44,233 nucleotides of DNA from Streptomyces sp. Ru73 (GTDB taxonomy: Bacteria; Actinomycetota; Actinomycetes; Streptomycetales; Streptomycetaceae), in NCBI RefSeq assembly GCF_002920575.1, contig NZ_PQSQ01000068.1:1-44233 (forward strand), read 5' to 3'. How positions within the stretch are numbered: position 1 is the first letter of the stretch; each line of letters begins with the position of its first letter. Shown in pieces: positions 1 through 7,611 of the stretch. The translations under genes were made by a program, and so were the position numbers. The notes under the pieces were generated by a model, which worked only from the letters and a program-made list of their open reading frames with translations, searched no databases and was not told where the DNA came from.

Positions 1-115
1 GTCGGTCGTCGCCAACCTCGTCGCCTCCCTGCGCGCCCAGGGCGACGGCGGCCTGGACCACTCGGCCCTCCTCCGCGGCGTCGAACGCCTCTCCGGCCTC
101 CCCGTCCAGAGCTGA
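1..115 (+). CDS. 3' end of an unidentified protein (partial)
   Basis: An open frame enters from the left edge (first full codon at base 2) and ends in TGA at 113-115, giving 37 residues that finish GVERLSGLPVQS. The composition (SVVANLVASLRAQGDGG, then an acidic/His segment) resembles the C-terminal helix of NAD(P)-dependent beta-hydroxyacid dehydrogenase-like proteins. That is only an impression from a short tail. Codon third positions are almost all G or C, as expected for a real Streptomyces gene. Too little is present to assign a function. Confidence 0.45.
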   Translation, partial: SVVANLVASLRAQGDGGLDHSALLRGVERLSGLPVQS

Positions 116-216
116 CGGCCGAAAGAAGGACTACGGAACGCCGCCCGGTTGCGTGGCCGGGCGGCGTTCCGCTGCGTACGGGGACGGGTGCCCCCGCCGC
201 CCCCGTACACTGAGCC

Positions 217-226
217 AACGTTCGTT
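217..226. promoter_or_regulatory. TetR-type operator AACGTTCGTT (site A)
   Basis: An inverted repeat AACG-N2-CGTT lies 55 bp upstream of the start codon of the TetR gene. The same AACGNNCGTT core recurs at 909, 2005, 6457 and 6597. This copy is the most divergent in its flanks (CC before, CA after). Its position suggests autoregulation. Confidence 0.6.
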
Positions 227-281
227 CAGTCCGGCGCGCGCCGATCGCGCGGCCGCCGGGTTCCGTCAGGAGGGGGCGCCG

Positions 282-887
282 GTGCAGCCTGCCGGTCAGA
301 GGGCCATTCTCGACGCCGCCCGGCACGAGTTCGCCGGACGCGGGTACGGTGCGGCGTCCATCCGTGACATAGCCCGGCGGGCCGGGGTCAGCCTCTCCGC
401 GATGTACCACTACTACTCCGGCAAGCAGGAACTGCTGCACGCCCTGCTGCACGAGAGCAGCGTCCAGTACTTCGCCTCCTGTGACGAGGAGCTGGCGCGG
501 GCCGGAGAGGACGCGGGGGAGCGGCTGGCGGCCCTGGTCCGGGCCACCGTCCGCTACCGCGCCGAGCGCCGGCTGGAGAGCAGCCTGCTGCTCACCGAGT
601 GGCGCCACCTCTCCGAGGACCGGCTGAAGGAAGCGCGGCAGCGCCAGTACGACGGCTCGCGGCTCTTCCACGAAGTCGTCGACGCCGGCGTGTCGCAGGG
701 AGTCTTCCGTACCCCGCACCCGGAGGACGCCCGGCGCGGGGTGATCGCCATGTGCAACGCGGTGGCCCAGTGGTACCACGAGGGCGGTGACGTCGGCGTG
801 GACGAACTCGCCGAGCGCTACGTGGAGTTGGCGCTCGTCCTGGTCGAGTACCGGCCGGCCGGCAGCCTTCCGCGCCGGGCCCGCTGA
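282..887 (+). CDS. TetR family transcriptional regulator
   Basis: A predicted 201-residue DNA-binding repressor. The N-terminal helix-turn-helix covers about residues 5-50 (QRAILDAARHEFAGRG, then IRDIARRAGVSLSAMYHYY), followed by an all-helical ligand and dimer domain. GTG at 282 is chosen because AGGAGGGG lies just upstream and the HTH starts directly after it; an in-frame ATG at 153 would add an unlike N-terminal tail. An AACGTTCGTT operator lies in its own promoter region, and four more copies lie by the beta-oxidation genes that follow. It is the obvious candidate for the regulator of that set, sensing an acyl-CoA. The C-terminal half recalls acyl-CoA-responsive TetR proteins such as the KstR2 group, but the ligand cannot be read from sequence. 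Confidence 0.88.
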   Translation: MQPAGQRAILDAARHEFAGRGYGAASIRDIARRAGVSLSAMYHYYSGKQELLHALLHESSVQYFASCDEELARAGEDAGERLAALVRATVRYRAERRLESSLLLTEWRHLSEDRLKEARQRQYDGSRLFHEVVDAGVSQGVFRTPHPEDARRGVIAMCNAVAQWYHEGGDVGVDELAERYVELALVLVEYRPAGSLPRRAR

Positions 888-908
888 CCGCCCCGGGCGA
901 CCCCGCTT

Positions 909-918
909 AACGACCGTT
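909..918. promoter_or_regulatory. TetR-type operator AACGACCGTT (site B)
   Basis: The flanked site TTAACGACCGTTCA lies between the TetR stop and the SUKH-4-like gene, about 127 bp before that gene's start. It matches the TTAACGNNCGTTCR form of sites C, D and E in all but the centre. No convincing -35/-10 pair abuts it. Confidence 0.55.
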
Positions 919-1044
919 CAACTCTCTTTCCCGCCCCGGTCTGCTCCTTCGCGCCGTGCCGTCTGGTCAGATGTCCGACTCGCCGGACGGTTGTTCCCGG
1001 TAGAGTCCCGCCGCGTGCGGTCAGCCGTGGGGGGAGGGGCTCCT

Positions 1045-1587
1045 GTGCCTAAATATGAAGAACTGGTGGCGTGGGCCGGTGCCGGACACGTCGTCCGGGC
1101 CGATCCGGACGCCGTGGCGGGGTGGCGGATACCGAAGCGGCAGAAGGAGTTACTGGTGACCACCGGCATACCGGTGGTGGACAACCTCATCGGCACGGCG
1201 TGCTTCCAGCACGAGTCCGAGCCGCAGCTGCGCACCCGTGACGGCCGGCTGCTGTACCGATTGACGCAGAACTCGCACGGCAGCCGGTCACCCGCCCTGA
1301 CCTGGGCGTTCGGTGTCGATCCCGGCTCCGGCGCGGTGTACTACGTGCTGCCCGACGGGGAGGCGTGGTTCGCCAACTCCTCGATAGAGCTGTGGCTGCG
1401 CACGCTGCACCACTACGGGCTGCACGTCAGCCGGTCGGCGGTGCTCAACGACCCGCACAGCGACGAGGACGCGGCGGTCGCCGAGCTGGGGCGGCTGGCC
1501 GTACAGCTGAAGGCCATCGACCCGCCGGCCTTCGACGGCGTCGTCGGCTACATCTGGGTCGAGTTCCTGGAGAGATGGCTCTGGTGA
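1045..1587 (+). CDS. SUKH-4-like immunity-type protein
   Basis: About 180 residues with no signal peptide or membrane segment. The central part (ALTWAFGVDPGSGAVYYVLP, then WFANSSIELWLRTLHHYG) has the pattern of SUKH-4 / SMI1-KNR4-like proteins: a strand with 'G.VY.v', then 'NSS.e.f..tL', and an aromatic-rich C-terminus ending in ERWLW. SUKH proteins usually neutralise polymorphic toxins or act as scaffolds. GTG at 1045 follows a GGGAGGGG ribosome site; GTGs at 1015 and 1027 are possible earlier starts. No toxin gene is adjacent, so it is an orphan here. It sits downstream of operator site B, which may tie it to the neighbouring fatty-acid regulon. The family assignment comes from pattern resemblance only. 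Confidence 0.68.
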   Translation: MPKYEELVAWAGAGHVVRADPDAVAGWRIPKRQKELLVTTGIPVVDNLIGTACFQHESEPQLRTRDGRLLYRLTQNSHGSRSPALTWAFGVDPGSGAVYYVLPDGEAWFANSSIELWLRTLHHYGLHVSRSAVLNDPHSDEDAAVAELGRLAVQLKAIDPPAFDGVVGYIWVEFLERWLW

Positions 1588-1975
1588 ACCGGTCCCGGTG
1601 AGCGACGGCCACGCCAGGACGCGCGGCCCCCGCCGGACCGGCCGATCAGTCTCGGACCTTTAGCGGTCCCTTTGCGCCGACTTGCCGCCAGGTGTCCGGC
1701 TCGGGCGGCAGCCGTCGCCCGAGCGCCCCGCCCCGCGGTCCGCCATGGCCGGCCGCGCGCGCAGCCCCGCCGACCAGCGGCGTCCCTCCGGGGCCGGTCC
1801 GCGTGTCCGGCCCGCCCGTGCCGTGCCCCCGCGGGGACGGCAGCGGCGGCGGGTGCGCGGGAGCCATCCGGGGAAACGGGGTGGTGCATGGGACGGATGG
1901 GCCGCTGCGTCCCTGGTCCCGGCAGGCGTGGTAGAGCGACGCGGCTCAGAGGTCCCGGAGCTGCCGCCCGCTCCC
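1588..1975. other. intergenic stretch, no gene seen
   Basis: This stretch is GC-rich, with short open frames in several phases but no ribosome site plus coding-like codon use. No clear hairpin, repeat or promoter was found until the promoter-operator starting at 1976. Confidence 0.5.
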
Positions 1976-2016
1976 TGGACAGGACTTCGGTGCACCCGTA
2001 ACTTAACGATCGTTCG
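1976..2016 (+). promoter_or_regulatory. promoter plus TetR operator (site C)
   Basis: The -35 is TGGACA (1976-1981), followed by a 17-bp spacer and the -10 TAACTT (1999-2004). The operator AACGATCGTT (2005-2014) abuts the -10 directly. The same layout recurs at 6567-6608. A repressor bound here would cover the start of transcription of the acyl-CoA dehydrogenase operon. Confidence 0.65.
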
Positions 2017-2055
2017 TCAACAGAGGCGCCACAGGGCTACGGAAGGGGACCTGTC

Positions 2056-3213
2056 GTGCAGCGGACGGTGTTCAACGAGGACCACGAGGCGTTCCGGGAG
2101 ACCCTGCGGAGCTTCATCGCCAAGGAAGTGGTCCCCGTCTTCCCCTCCTGGGAGGAACAGGGCCACCCCGACCGGGAGTTCTACCGGCGCCTCGGCGAGC
2201 TGGGCGTCCTCGGCATCCAGGTGCCCGAGGAGTACGGCGGCGGGGGAGAGGCGAGCTTCAAGTTCAGCGCGGTGGTGATGGAGGAGACCGCCCGCGCCGG
2301 CGTCTCCTTCGGCGGATACTCGGTGCACGCCAACCTCATCCTGCCGTACCTGCTCGCGTACGCCACCGACGAGCAGAAGCGCCGCTGGCTGCCCCGCTTC
2401 GCCTCCGGCGACATGATGACCGCCATCGCCATGACCGAGCCCGGCACCGGCTCCGACCTGGCCGGCATGCGGACCACCGCCCGGCTCTCCGCGGACGGCC
2501 GCCACTACGTCCTCAACGGCGCCAAGACCTTCATCACCGGCGGCGCCCTCGCCGACCTGGTGCTGGTCGTCTGCCGCACCTCGCCGCCCGACCCGGACGA
2601 CCGCAGGGCCGGCCTGTCCATCCTGTGCGTGGAGTCCGCGAGCGAGGGGTTCGCCGTCGGCCGGAAGCTGGACAAGATCGGCCTGAAGTCCTCCGACACC
2701 GCCGAACTCTCCTTCACCGACGTCCGCGTGCCGGCGGAGAACCTGCTCGGCGAGGAGGGGCGGGGCTTCACCTACCTCACCCACAACCTCCCGCAGGAAC
2801 GCCTGTCCATCGCGCTGGGCAGCACGGCGGCGGCCGCCGCCGCGGTGCGCTTCGCCACCGAGTACGTCAAGGAGCGCACCGTCTTCGGGAAGAGCGTCGC
2901 CTCGTTCCAGAACACCAAGTTCGTGCTCGCGGAGTGCGCCGCCGAGACCGAGGCGGCGCAGACCCTCGCGGACCGGGCGCTGGAGCTGAACGACGCGGGT
3001 GAGCTGAGCGCCGCCGACGCCGCCAAGACCAAGCTGTTCTGCACCGAGGCCGCCGGTCGGGTGATCGACAAGTGCCTGCAGCTGCACGGCGGTTACGGCT
3101 ACATGACCGAGTACCCGATCGCGCGGCTGTACGCCGACACCCGGGTCTCGCGCATCTACGGCGGCACCAGCGAGGTCATGAAGACGATCATCGCCAAGTC
3201 GCTCGGCCTCTGA
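2056..3213 (+). CDS. acyl-CoA dehydrogenase
   Basis: A 385-residue FAD enzyme catalysing alpha,beta-dehydrogenation of an acyl-CoA, the first step of beta-oxidation. The family signature is complete: GIQVPEEYGGGG in the N-terminal domain, AMTEPGTGSDLAG and FITGG in the middle beta domain, and QLHGGYGYMTEYP in the C-terminal helical domain. The C-terminal loop reads YGGTSE rather than YEGT, so the base is not at the MCAD position. The likely base is Glu248 in LPQERL, as in long-chain and isovaleryl-type enzymes. GTG at 2056 follows GGAAGGGGA. It is the first gene of an operon with the SDR (33 bp on) and thiolase, behind promoter-operator site C. Confidence 0.93.
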   Translation: MQRTVFNEDHEAFRETLRSFIAKEVVPVFPSWEEQGHPDREFYRRLGELGVLGIQVPEEYGGGGEASFKFSAVVMEETARAGVSFGGYSVHANLILPYLLAYATDEQKRRWLPRFASGDMMTAIAMTEPGTGSDLAGMRTTARLSADGRHYVLNGAKTFITGGALADLVLVVCRTSPPDPDDRRAGLSILCVESASEGFAVGRKLDKIGLKSSDTAELSFTDVRVPAENLLGEEGRGFTYLTHNLPQERLSIALGSTAAAAAAVRFATEYVKERTVFGKSVASFQNTKFVLAECAAETEAAQTLADRALELNDAGELSAADAAKTKLFCTEAAGRVIDKCLQLHGGYGYMTEYPIARLYADTRVSRIYGGTSEVMKTIIAKSLGL

Positions 3214-3246
3214 ACCGCCGCACGCCCCCTACCGGAAGGCACCCGC

Positions 3247-4005
3247 ATGCAGACCACCGGAATCTCCGCCGTCGTCACCGGCGGCGCCTCGGGCCTGGGC
3301 CGCGCCACCGCCGAGCGGCTGCGGGCCGGCGGCGCCGAGGTCGTCCTGCTCGATCTGCCCGCCTCCGACGGCGAGTCCGTCGCCAAGGAGACCGGCGCCG
3401 TCTTCGTGCCCGGCGACGTGACCAGCGAGGACAGCGCCGCCGAGGCCGTCGCAGCGGCCGCGGCCCGCGCCCCCCTGCGAGTCACCGTCAACTGCGCCGG
3501 CATCGGCGGCTCCGTACGCGTCGTCGGCAAGGACGGCACGGTCGACACCCTCGAACGCTTCACACGGATCGTCCAGGTCAACCTCGTCGGCACGTTCAAC
3601 GTGCTGCGCCTGGCCGCCGCCGAGATGGCACGGAACGAACCGGTCGACGGCGAGCGCGGCGTCATCATCAACACCGCCTCCGTCGCCGCGTACGAGGGCC
3701 AGATCGGCCAGCACGCGTACTCCGCCTCCAAGGGCGGCATCGTCGGCATGACGCTGCCGCTCGCCCGGGACCTGGCGGCGCGCGCTATCCGGGTGATGAC
3801 CATCGCGCCGGGCCTCTTCGACACCCCGCTGCTCGGCCGCGCGCCGGAGCACGTCAGGGAGGCGCTGGGCAAGCAGGTGCCGCATCCGCGGCGGCTCGGC
3901 ACGGCCGGTGAGTACGCGCAGCTCGCCGAGGCGATCATCGCCAACCCGATGCTCAACGGCGAGGTCATCCGCCTGGACGGCGCCATCCGCATGTCCCCGA
4001 AGTAG
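3247..4005 (+). CDS. SDR, 3-hydroxyacyl-CoA dehydrogenase type
   Basis: A 252-residue short-chain dehydrogenase with the nucleotide-binding motif TGGASGLG (about residues 10-17), NCAG after strand 4, and the catalytic pair in YSASK with an upstream Ser in NTASVA. The C-terminal segment (RVMTIAPGLFDTPLL, then PHPRRLGTAGEYAQL) closely follows the type 2 3-hydroxyacyl-CoA dehydrogenases (HSD10-like). These oxidise 3-hydroxyacyl-CoA with NAD+. The position between acyl-CoA dehydrogenase and thiolase supports that reaction. GGAAGG precedes the ATG. Missing from this mini-operon is a hydratase, which is supplied by the gene at 6661. Confidence 0.9.
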   Translation: MQTTGISAVVTGGASGLGRATAERLRAGGAEVVLLDLPASDGESVAKETGAVFVPGDVTSEDSAAEAVAAAAARAPLRVTVNCAGIGGSVRVVGKDGTVDTLERFTRIVQVNLVGTFNVLRLAAAEMARNEPVDGERGVIINTASVAAYEGQIGQHAYSASKGGIVGMTLPLARDLAARAIRVMTIAPGLFDTPLLGRAPEHVREALGKQVPHPRRLGTAGEYAQLAEAIIANPMLNGEVIRLDGAIRMSPK

Positions 4006-4055
4006 CCGCTCACCAGCCCCCCTTCCCCCTCCTTATCGTCAGGACGGAGCTCCCC

Positions 4056-5228
4056 ATGCGCGACGCCGTCATCGTCGACGCCGTACGTACCCCCATCGGC
4101 AAGGGCAAGCCGGGCGGTGCGCTGTCCGGCGTGCACCCCGTCGACCTGTCCGCACACGTACTGAACGCGCTGGCCCGGCGTACCGGGCTGGACCCGGCCC
4201 TGGTCGACGACGTGGTCTGGGGCTGCGTCTCCCAGGTCGGCGAGCAGGCGGGGTGCATCGGCCGGTACGCCGTGCTCGCGGCCGGCTGGCCCGAGTCGGT
4301 GCCGGGCGTGACCGTGGACCGGCAGTGCGGGTCCTCGCAGCAGGCCGTGCACCAGGCCGCCGCCGGCGTCATCGCCGGCCAGTACGACATCGCGGTGGCG
4401 GGCGGCGTCGAAGCGATGTCACGGGTCCCGATGGGTGCAGCGCGGGCCGGGAACGAGTACGGCAGGCCGTACGGGCCGCTGGTCGCCGAGCGCTACGACC
4501 ACGTCCGCTTCCACCAGGGCATCGGCGCTGAGATGATCGCCGAGGAGTTCGGGCTGTCCAGGACCGAGCTGGACCAGCACGCGCTGGACTCGCACGAGAA
4601 GGCGGCCCGCGCCCTCGACGAGGGCCGCTTCGCCGGGCAGCTCGCGCCCGTCACCGTCCCGGACGGGGACGGCGGCGAGCGGGTCGTCGACACCGACGAG
4701 GGCGTGCGCCGCGGCGGCACGCTGGACAAGCTCGCCGCCCTGACGACGCCGTTCAAGGAGGACGGGGTGATCTCGGCGGGGAACGCCTCGCAGATCTCAG
4801 ACGGCTCGGCCGCGCTGCTGATCACGACCGGCGAGGTCGCCCGGCGGCACGGCTGGACGCCGATGGCCCGCATCCATACGGCCGTACTGGCCGGCGTCGA
4901 CCCGGTGACCATGCTCAAGGGCCCGATCCCGGCGACCGAGAAGGCCCTGAAGCGCGCCGGTCTGTCGATCGGCGAGATCGGCGCCTTCGAGATCAACGAG
5001 GCGTTCGCCTCCGTGTCGCTGGGCTGGCAGCGCACCGTCGGCGCCGACTACGACCGGCTCAATCCCAACGGCGGTGCCATCGCCCTCGGTCACCCGCTGG
5101 GCGGCTCCGGCGCCCGCCTGATGACCACCCTCGTCCACCACATGCGCGACAACGGCACCCGCTACGGCCTCCAGGCCATGTGCGAGGGCGGCGGGATGGC
5201 CAACGCGACGGTGCTCGAACTGCTCTGA
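4056..5228 (+). CDS. acetyl-CoA C-acyltransferase (thiolase)
   Basis: A 390-residue thiolase that cleaves 3-ketoacyl-CoA with CoA to release acetyl-CoA or propionyl-CoA. The nucleophile is Cys91 in VDRQCGSSQQAVH. The catalytic His is in NPNGGAIALGHPLGGSG and the second Cys in MCEGGGMANA near the C-terminus. The length is normal and all family blocks are present (NEAFAS, GNASQISDGSAA). It starts 50 bp after the SDR and is the last gene of the operon. It converges on the metallo-hydrolase gene, with a repeat-rich spacer between them. Confidence 0.93.
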   Translation: MRDAVIVDAVRTPIGKGKPGGALSGVHPVDLSAHVLNALARRTGLDPALVDDVVWGCVSQVGEQAGCIGRYAVLAAGWPESVPGVTVDRQCGSSQQAVHQAAAGVIAGQYDIAVAGGVEAMSRVPMGAARAGNEYGRPYGPLVAERYDHVRFHQGIGAEMIAEEFGLSRTELDQHALDSHEKAARALDEGRFAGQLAPVTVPDGDGGERVVDTDEGVRRGGTLDKLAALTTPFKEDGVISAGNASQISDGSAALLITTGEVARRHGWTPMARIHTAVLAGVDPVTMLKGPIPATEKALKRAGLSIGEIGAFEINEAFASVSLGWQRTVGADYDRLNPNGGAIALGHPLGGSGARLMTTLVHHMRDNGTRYGLQAMCEGGGMANATVLELL

Positions 5229-5278
5229 CGCGGGCGGCCGGGCCGTGCGCGTCGTGGGCGGTCCGGCCGTTCCGGTCA

Positions 5279-5364
5279 GGCAGCGCCGGTCGGCGGCCCC
5301 GGTCAGTGGTCCCCGTCGGCGGTCCCGGCCGGCGGTCCCGAGTCCCGGTCAGGCCGGCGCTGCC
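5279..5364. repeat. convergent spacer with short tandem units and an 11-bp inverted repeat
   Basis: The arms GGCAGCGCCGG (5279-5289) and CCGGCGCTGCC (5354-5364) are perfect inverted copies. The 64 bases between them are built from repeated units resembling GTCGGCGGTCCCGG. The right arm lies in the last codons of the minus-strand hydrolase gene. A large hairpin here could end transcription from both converging genes. Confidence 0.45.
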
Positions 5365-6419
5365 GGTGTCCAGGTGGCCGGCCGTTCCGGGCCCGCCGGG
5401 TGTTCGGTGACCTCGCCGCGGCCGGCGAGCAGCTTGAGGTGGGCGAGGGTCTCGGCGAGCGCGAAGCGGCGCTGCTGGCGGCCGAACTCCTGCCAGGTAC
5501 GGGACCACTTCAGCCGCGCGGCGACCTGCCAGGCGGTGGCGCCGGGGGTGGCGGTGACCGCGGCCAGCGTCTCGGCCAGGCGCTCGGTGTGGTGCCGCGC
5601 GATGTGCGCGAGCCGCTGGTCCAGCTGCCGGAAGCGGTACTCGTGCGCGGGCAGCACCTCGGCGACGTCGTAGCCGGTCAGCTTGTCCAGGGAGCGCAGG
5701 AAGTCCGCGAGGGGGTCGCCGGTGCTCTGCAGCAGGTACCCGATCGACGGCGTGATCCGCGGGAGTACATGGTCGCCGGAGAACAGCAGCTGCCGGTCGG
5801 GCCAGTAGAAGCAGGAGTGGCCGGGGCTGTGCCCGGGCGTCCAGACGACCCGCAGGCCGAGGCCGGGCAGGGTGATGCGCTCGCCGTCCTGGAGGAGCAC
5901 GTCGGGGCGCGGCGCGCGGAGCAACCGGTCGGGGGCGATGGCGTCGGCGGTGGCGTCCGCGTCGGCGGCCGGCATGCCGTGCCGGGTGAGGTGGCCGACG
6001 TAGCCGCGCCGCCACTTGTCGTACGTGTCCAGCTCCGGGCCGGCCGTGCGGGCGTCCAGTTCGTGCAGCGCGACGTACGCGCCGGAGGCCTCGCGGACCC
6101 GCCCGGCCAGGCCGAGGTGGTCGGCGTGGTTGTGGGTGACGAGGACGGCCCGGACGTCGCGCACGTCGTACCCGGTCTCCGCCAGGCCGTCGTTGAGGGC
6201 CTGCCAGGAGATGTCGGCGTCCCAGCCCGCGTCGATCAGGGCCAGTCCGTCGCGGAGTTCGAGGGCGTAGACCAGGACGTAGCGCAGCGGATTGTCGGGA
6301 AGCGGGACGGGGAGGGACCACAGGCCGTCCCGGACGCGTTCGACGGGCGGCAGTACGCCGTCCTGCCAGGCGCGCCACTGCACGGTGCCGGTGATCTCGG
6401 CTGTTGCGTCGGCTGTCAC
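5349..6419 (-). CDS. MBL-fold metallo-hydrolase with C-terminal winged helix
   Basis: A 356-residue protein of the metallo-beta-lactamase superfamily. The metal motif HxHxDH is at residues 96-101 (THNHADHLG), a later His is in TPGHSPGHSCFYW, an Asp in LLFSGDHVLP, and another His in VLPAHEYRF. Residues from about 285 on (ATAWQVAARLKWSRTW) look like the winged-helix tail of LACTB2-like enzymes. Such proteins hydrolyse thioesters, lactones or phosphodiesters. The substrate is unknown, but a role on an acyl-CoA or acyl thioester fits the neighbours. The start is GTG at 6419. Operator site E sits upstream, so it likely belongs to the same TetR regulon though transcribed the other way. Confidence 0.85.
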   Translation of the reverse strand: MTADATAEITGTVQWRAWQDGVLPPVERVRDGLWSLPVPLPDNPLRYVLVYALELRDGLALIDAGWDADISWQALNDGLAETGYDVRDVRAVLVTHNHADHLGLAGRVREASGAYVALHELDARTAGPELDTYDKWRRGYVGHLTRHGMPAADADATADAIAPDRLLRAPRPDVLLQDGERITLPGLGLRVVWTPGHSPGHSCFYWPDRQLLFSGDHVLPRITPSIGYLLQSTGDPLADFLRSLDKLTGYDVAEVLPAHEYRFRQLDQRLAHIARHHTERLAETLAAVTATPGATAWQVAARLKWSRTWQEFGRQQRRFALAETLAHLKLLAGRGEVTEHPAGPERPATWTPAAPA

Positions 6420-6456
6420 AGGAGCCCGGTCCCTTCGATGTGCCCGAACGACGGCG

Positions 6457-6466
6457 AACGAGCGTT
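6457..6466 (-). promoter_or_regulatory. TetR-type operator AACGAGCGTT (site E)
   Basis: Read on the minus strand the site is TTAACGCTCGTTCG, matching the extended form of sites C and D. It lies about 40 bp upstream of the metallo-hydrolase GTG. A TAAACT sequence that could be a -10 directly precedes it on the minus strand. No good -35 was seen. Confidence 0.58.
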
Positions 6467-6566
6467 AAGTTTACAGACCAACCATCGGCTGGGGCAGGGG
6501 GCGGGATGATCTCGTCCGCCGGGAAAAGCCGGGCGGCCGACGGGCTTTGGACCTTCTGACGGGACC

Positions 6567-6608
6567 TGGACAGGCCCGGGCATGCCGCCTTAGCTTAACG
6601 ATCGTTCG
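6567..6608 (+). promoter_or_regulatory. promoter plus TetR operator (site D)
   Basis: The -35 is TGGACA (6567-6572), followed by an 18-bp spacer and the -10 TAGCTT (6591-6596). AACGATCGTT follows at 6597-6606 with flanking TT and CG. The arrangement is near-identical to 1976-2016 and drives the enoyl-CoA hydratase and ligase genes. Confidence 0.65.
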
Positions 6609-6660
6609 ACTTCCTGCGATCTCCGTGCCCATCGCGCCCACCGTGCCGTCAGGAGCCGTC

Positions 6661-7425
6661 ATGTCCGATGTGGTCCGCACCGAGTACGCCGACGGCATCG
6701 CCGTCCTCACCATCGACCGCCCGGAAGCCCGCAACGCGGTCAACCGGGCCGTCTCCGAAGGCATCGCGGCGGCCCTGGACGAGCTGGACGCCCGCGACGA
6801 CCTGGCCGTCGGCATCCTCACCGGCGCGGGCGGCACGTTCTGCGCCGGCATGGACCTCAAGGGGTTCCTGGCCGGTGAGCGCCCCAGTATCGAGGGGCGC
6901 GGCTTCGCCGGGATCACCGAGGCGCCGCCCCGCAAGCCGCTGATCGCCGCGGTCGAGGGCTACGCGCTGGCCGGCGGGTGCGAGGTGGTGCTCGCCTGCG
7001 ACCTGGTGGTGGCCGCCGAGGACGCGCAGTTCGGCCTGCCCGAGGTCAAGCGGGGGCTGGTCGCCGCGGCCGGCGGACTGCTGCGGCTGCCGCGCCGGCT
7101 CCCGTACCAGGTGGCCATGGAACTCGCCCTGACCGGCGCCTTCCTGCCGGCTCCGAAGGCACATGCGTACGGGCTGGTCAACCGGCTCACCGAACCCGGC
7201 GGTGCGCTGGCCGGCGCGCGGGAACTGGCCCGCGAGGTCGCCGCCAACGGACCGCTCGCCGTCCAGGTCTCCAAGCAGGTGATCGCCGAGGCACCTTCCT
7301 GGCCGGCCGGGGAGACGGCGGACCGCCAGCGCGCCCTCGTGGAGCCGGTGTTCGCCTCGCAGGACGCGAAGGAGGGCGCCCGCGCGTTCGCCGAGAAGCG
7401 CCCGCCGCGCTGGACCGGCCGCTGA
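6661..7425 (+). CDS. enoyl-CoA hydratase (crotonase family)
   Basis: A 254-residue crotonase that hydrates 2-enoyl-CoA to 3-hydroxyacyl-CoA. The oxyanion-hole segment is GAGGTFCAGMDLKGF. The two acidic residues of true hydratases are both present, in ALAGGCEVVLACD and FGLPEVKRGL. ATG at 6661 follows AGGAG and the first residues MSDVVRTEYADGIAVLTIDRP fit the family. The open frame extends upstream, but through the promoter-operator. It supplies the step missing from the operon at 2056-5228. A short tandem repeat begins in its last codons. Confidence 0.92.
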   Translation: MSDVVRTEYADGIAVLTIDRPEARNAVNRAVSEGIAAALDELDARDDLAVGILTGAGGTFCAGMDLKGFLAGERPSIEGRGFAGITEAPPRKPLIAAVEGYALAGGCEVVLACDLVVAAEDAQFGLPEVKRGLVAAAGGLLRLPRRLPYQVAMELALTGAFLPAPKAHAYGLVNRLTEPGGALAGARELAREVAANGPLAVQVSKQVIAEAPSWPAGETADRQRALVEPVFASQDAKEGARAFAEKRPPRWTGR

Positions 7426-7482
7426 GCCGACGCGCGACCGGCCGCTGAGCCGACCGCGCGACCAGCTGCTCGGCCGACCGCG
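7413..7482. repeat. about three tandem units over the hydratase stop codon
   Basis: Units of 23-24 bp start at 7413, 7436 and 7460. The first two are nearly identical (each contains GACCGGCCGCTGAGCCGAC); the third is diverged. The first unit contains the TGA of the hydratase gene and the second carries a copy of it. This looks like local slippage or duplication. Confidence 0.5.
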
Positions 7483-7611
7483 GGGCGAGCCGCTGAGGCC
7501 GCCCCGCCCCGCACCCGAACGCACCCTCCCGCCACCGTCGGCAGCCCCGAGGTACCGCCCGCAGCCACCACCCGCAGACCGCAGAGCCCGACACCCCCGA
7601 GGAGTCGCACC

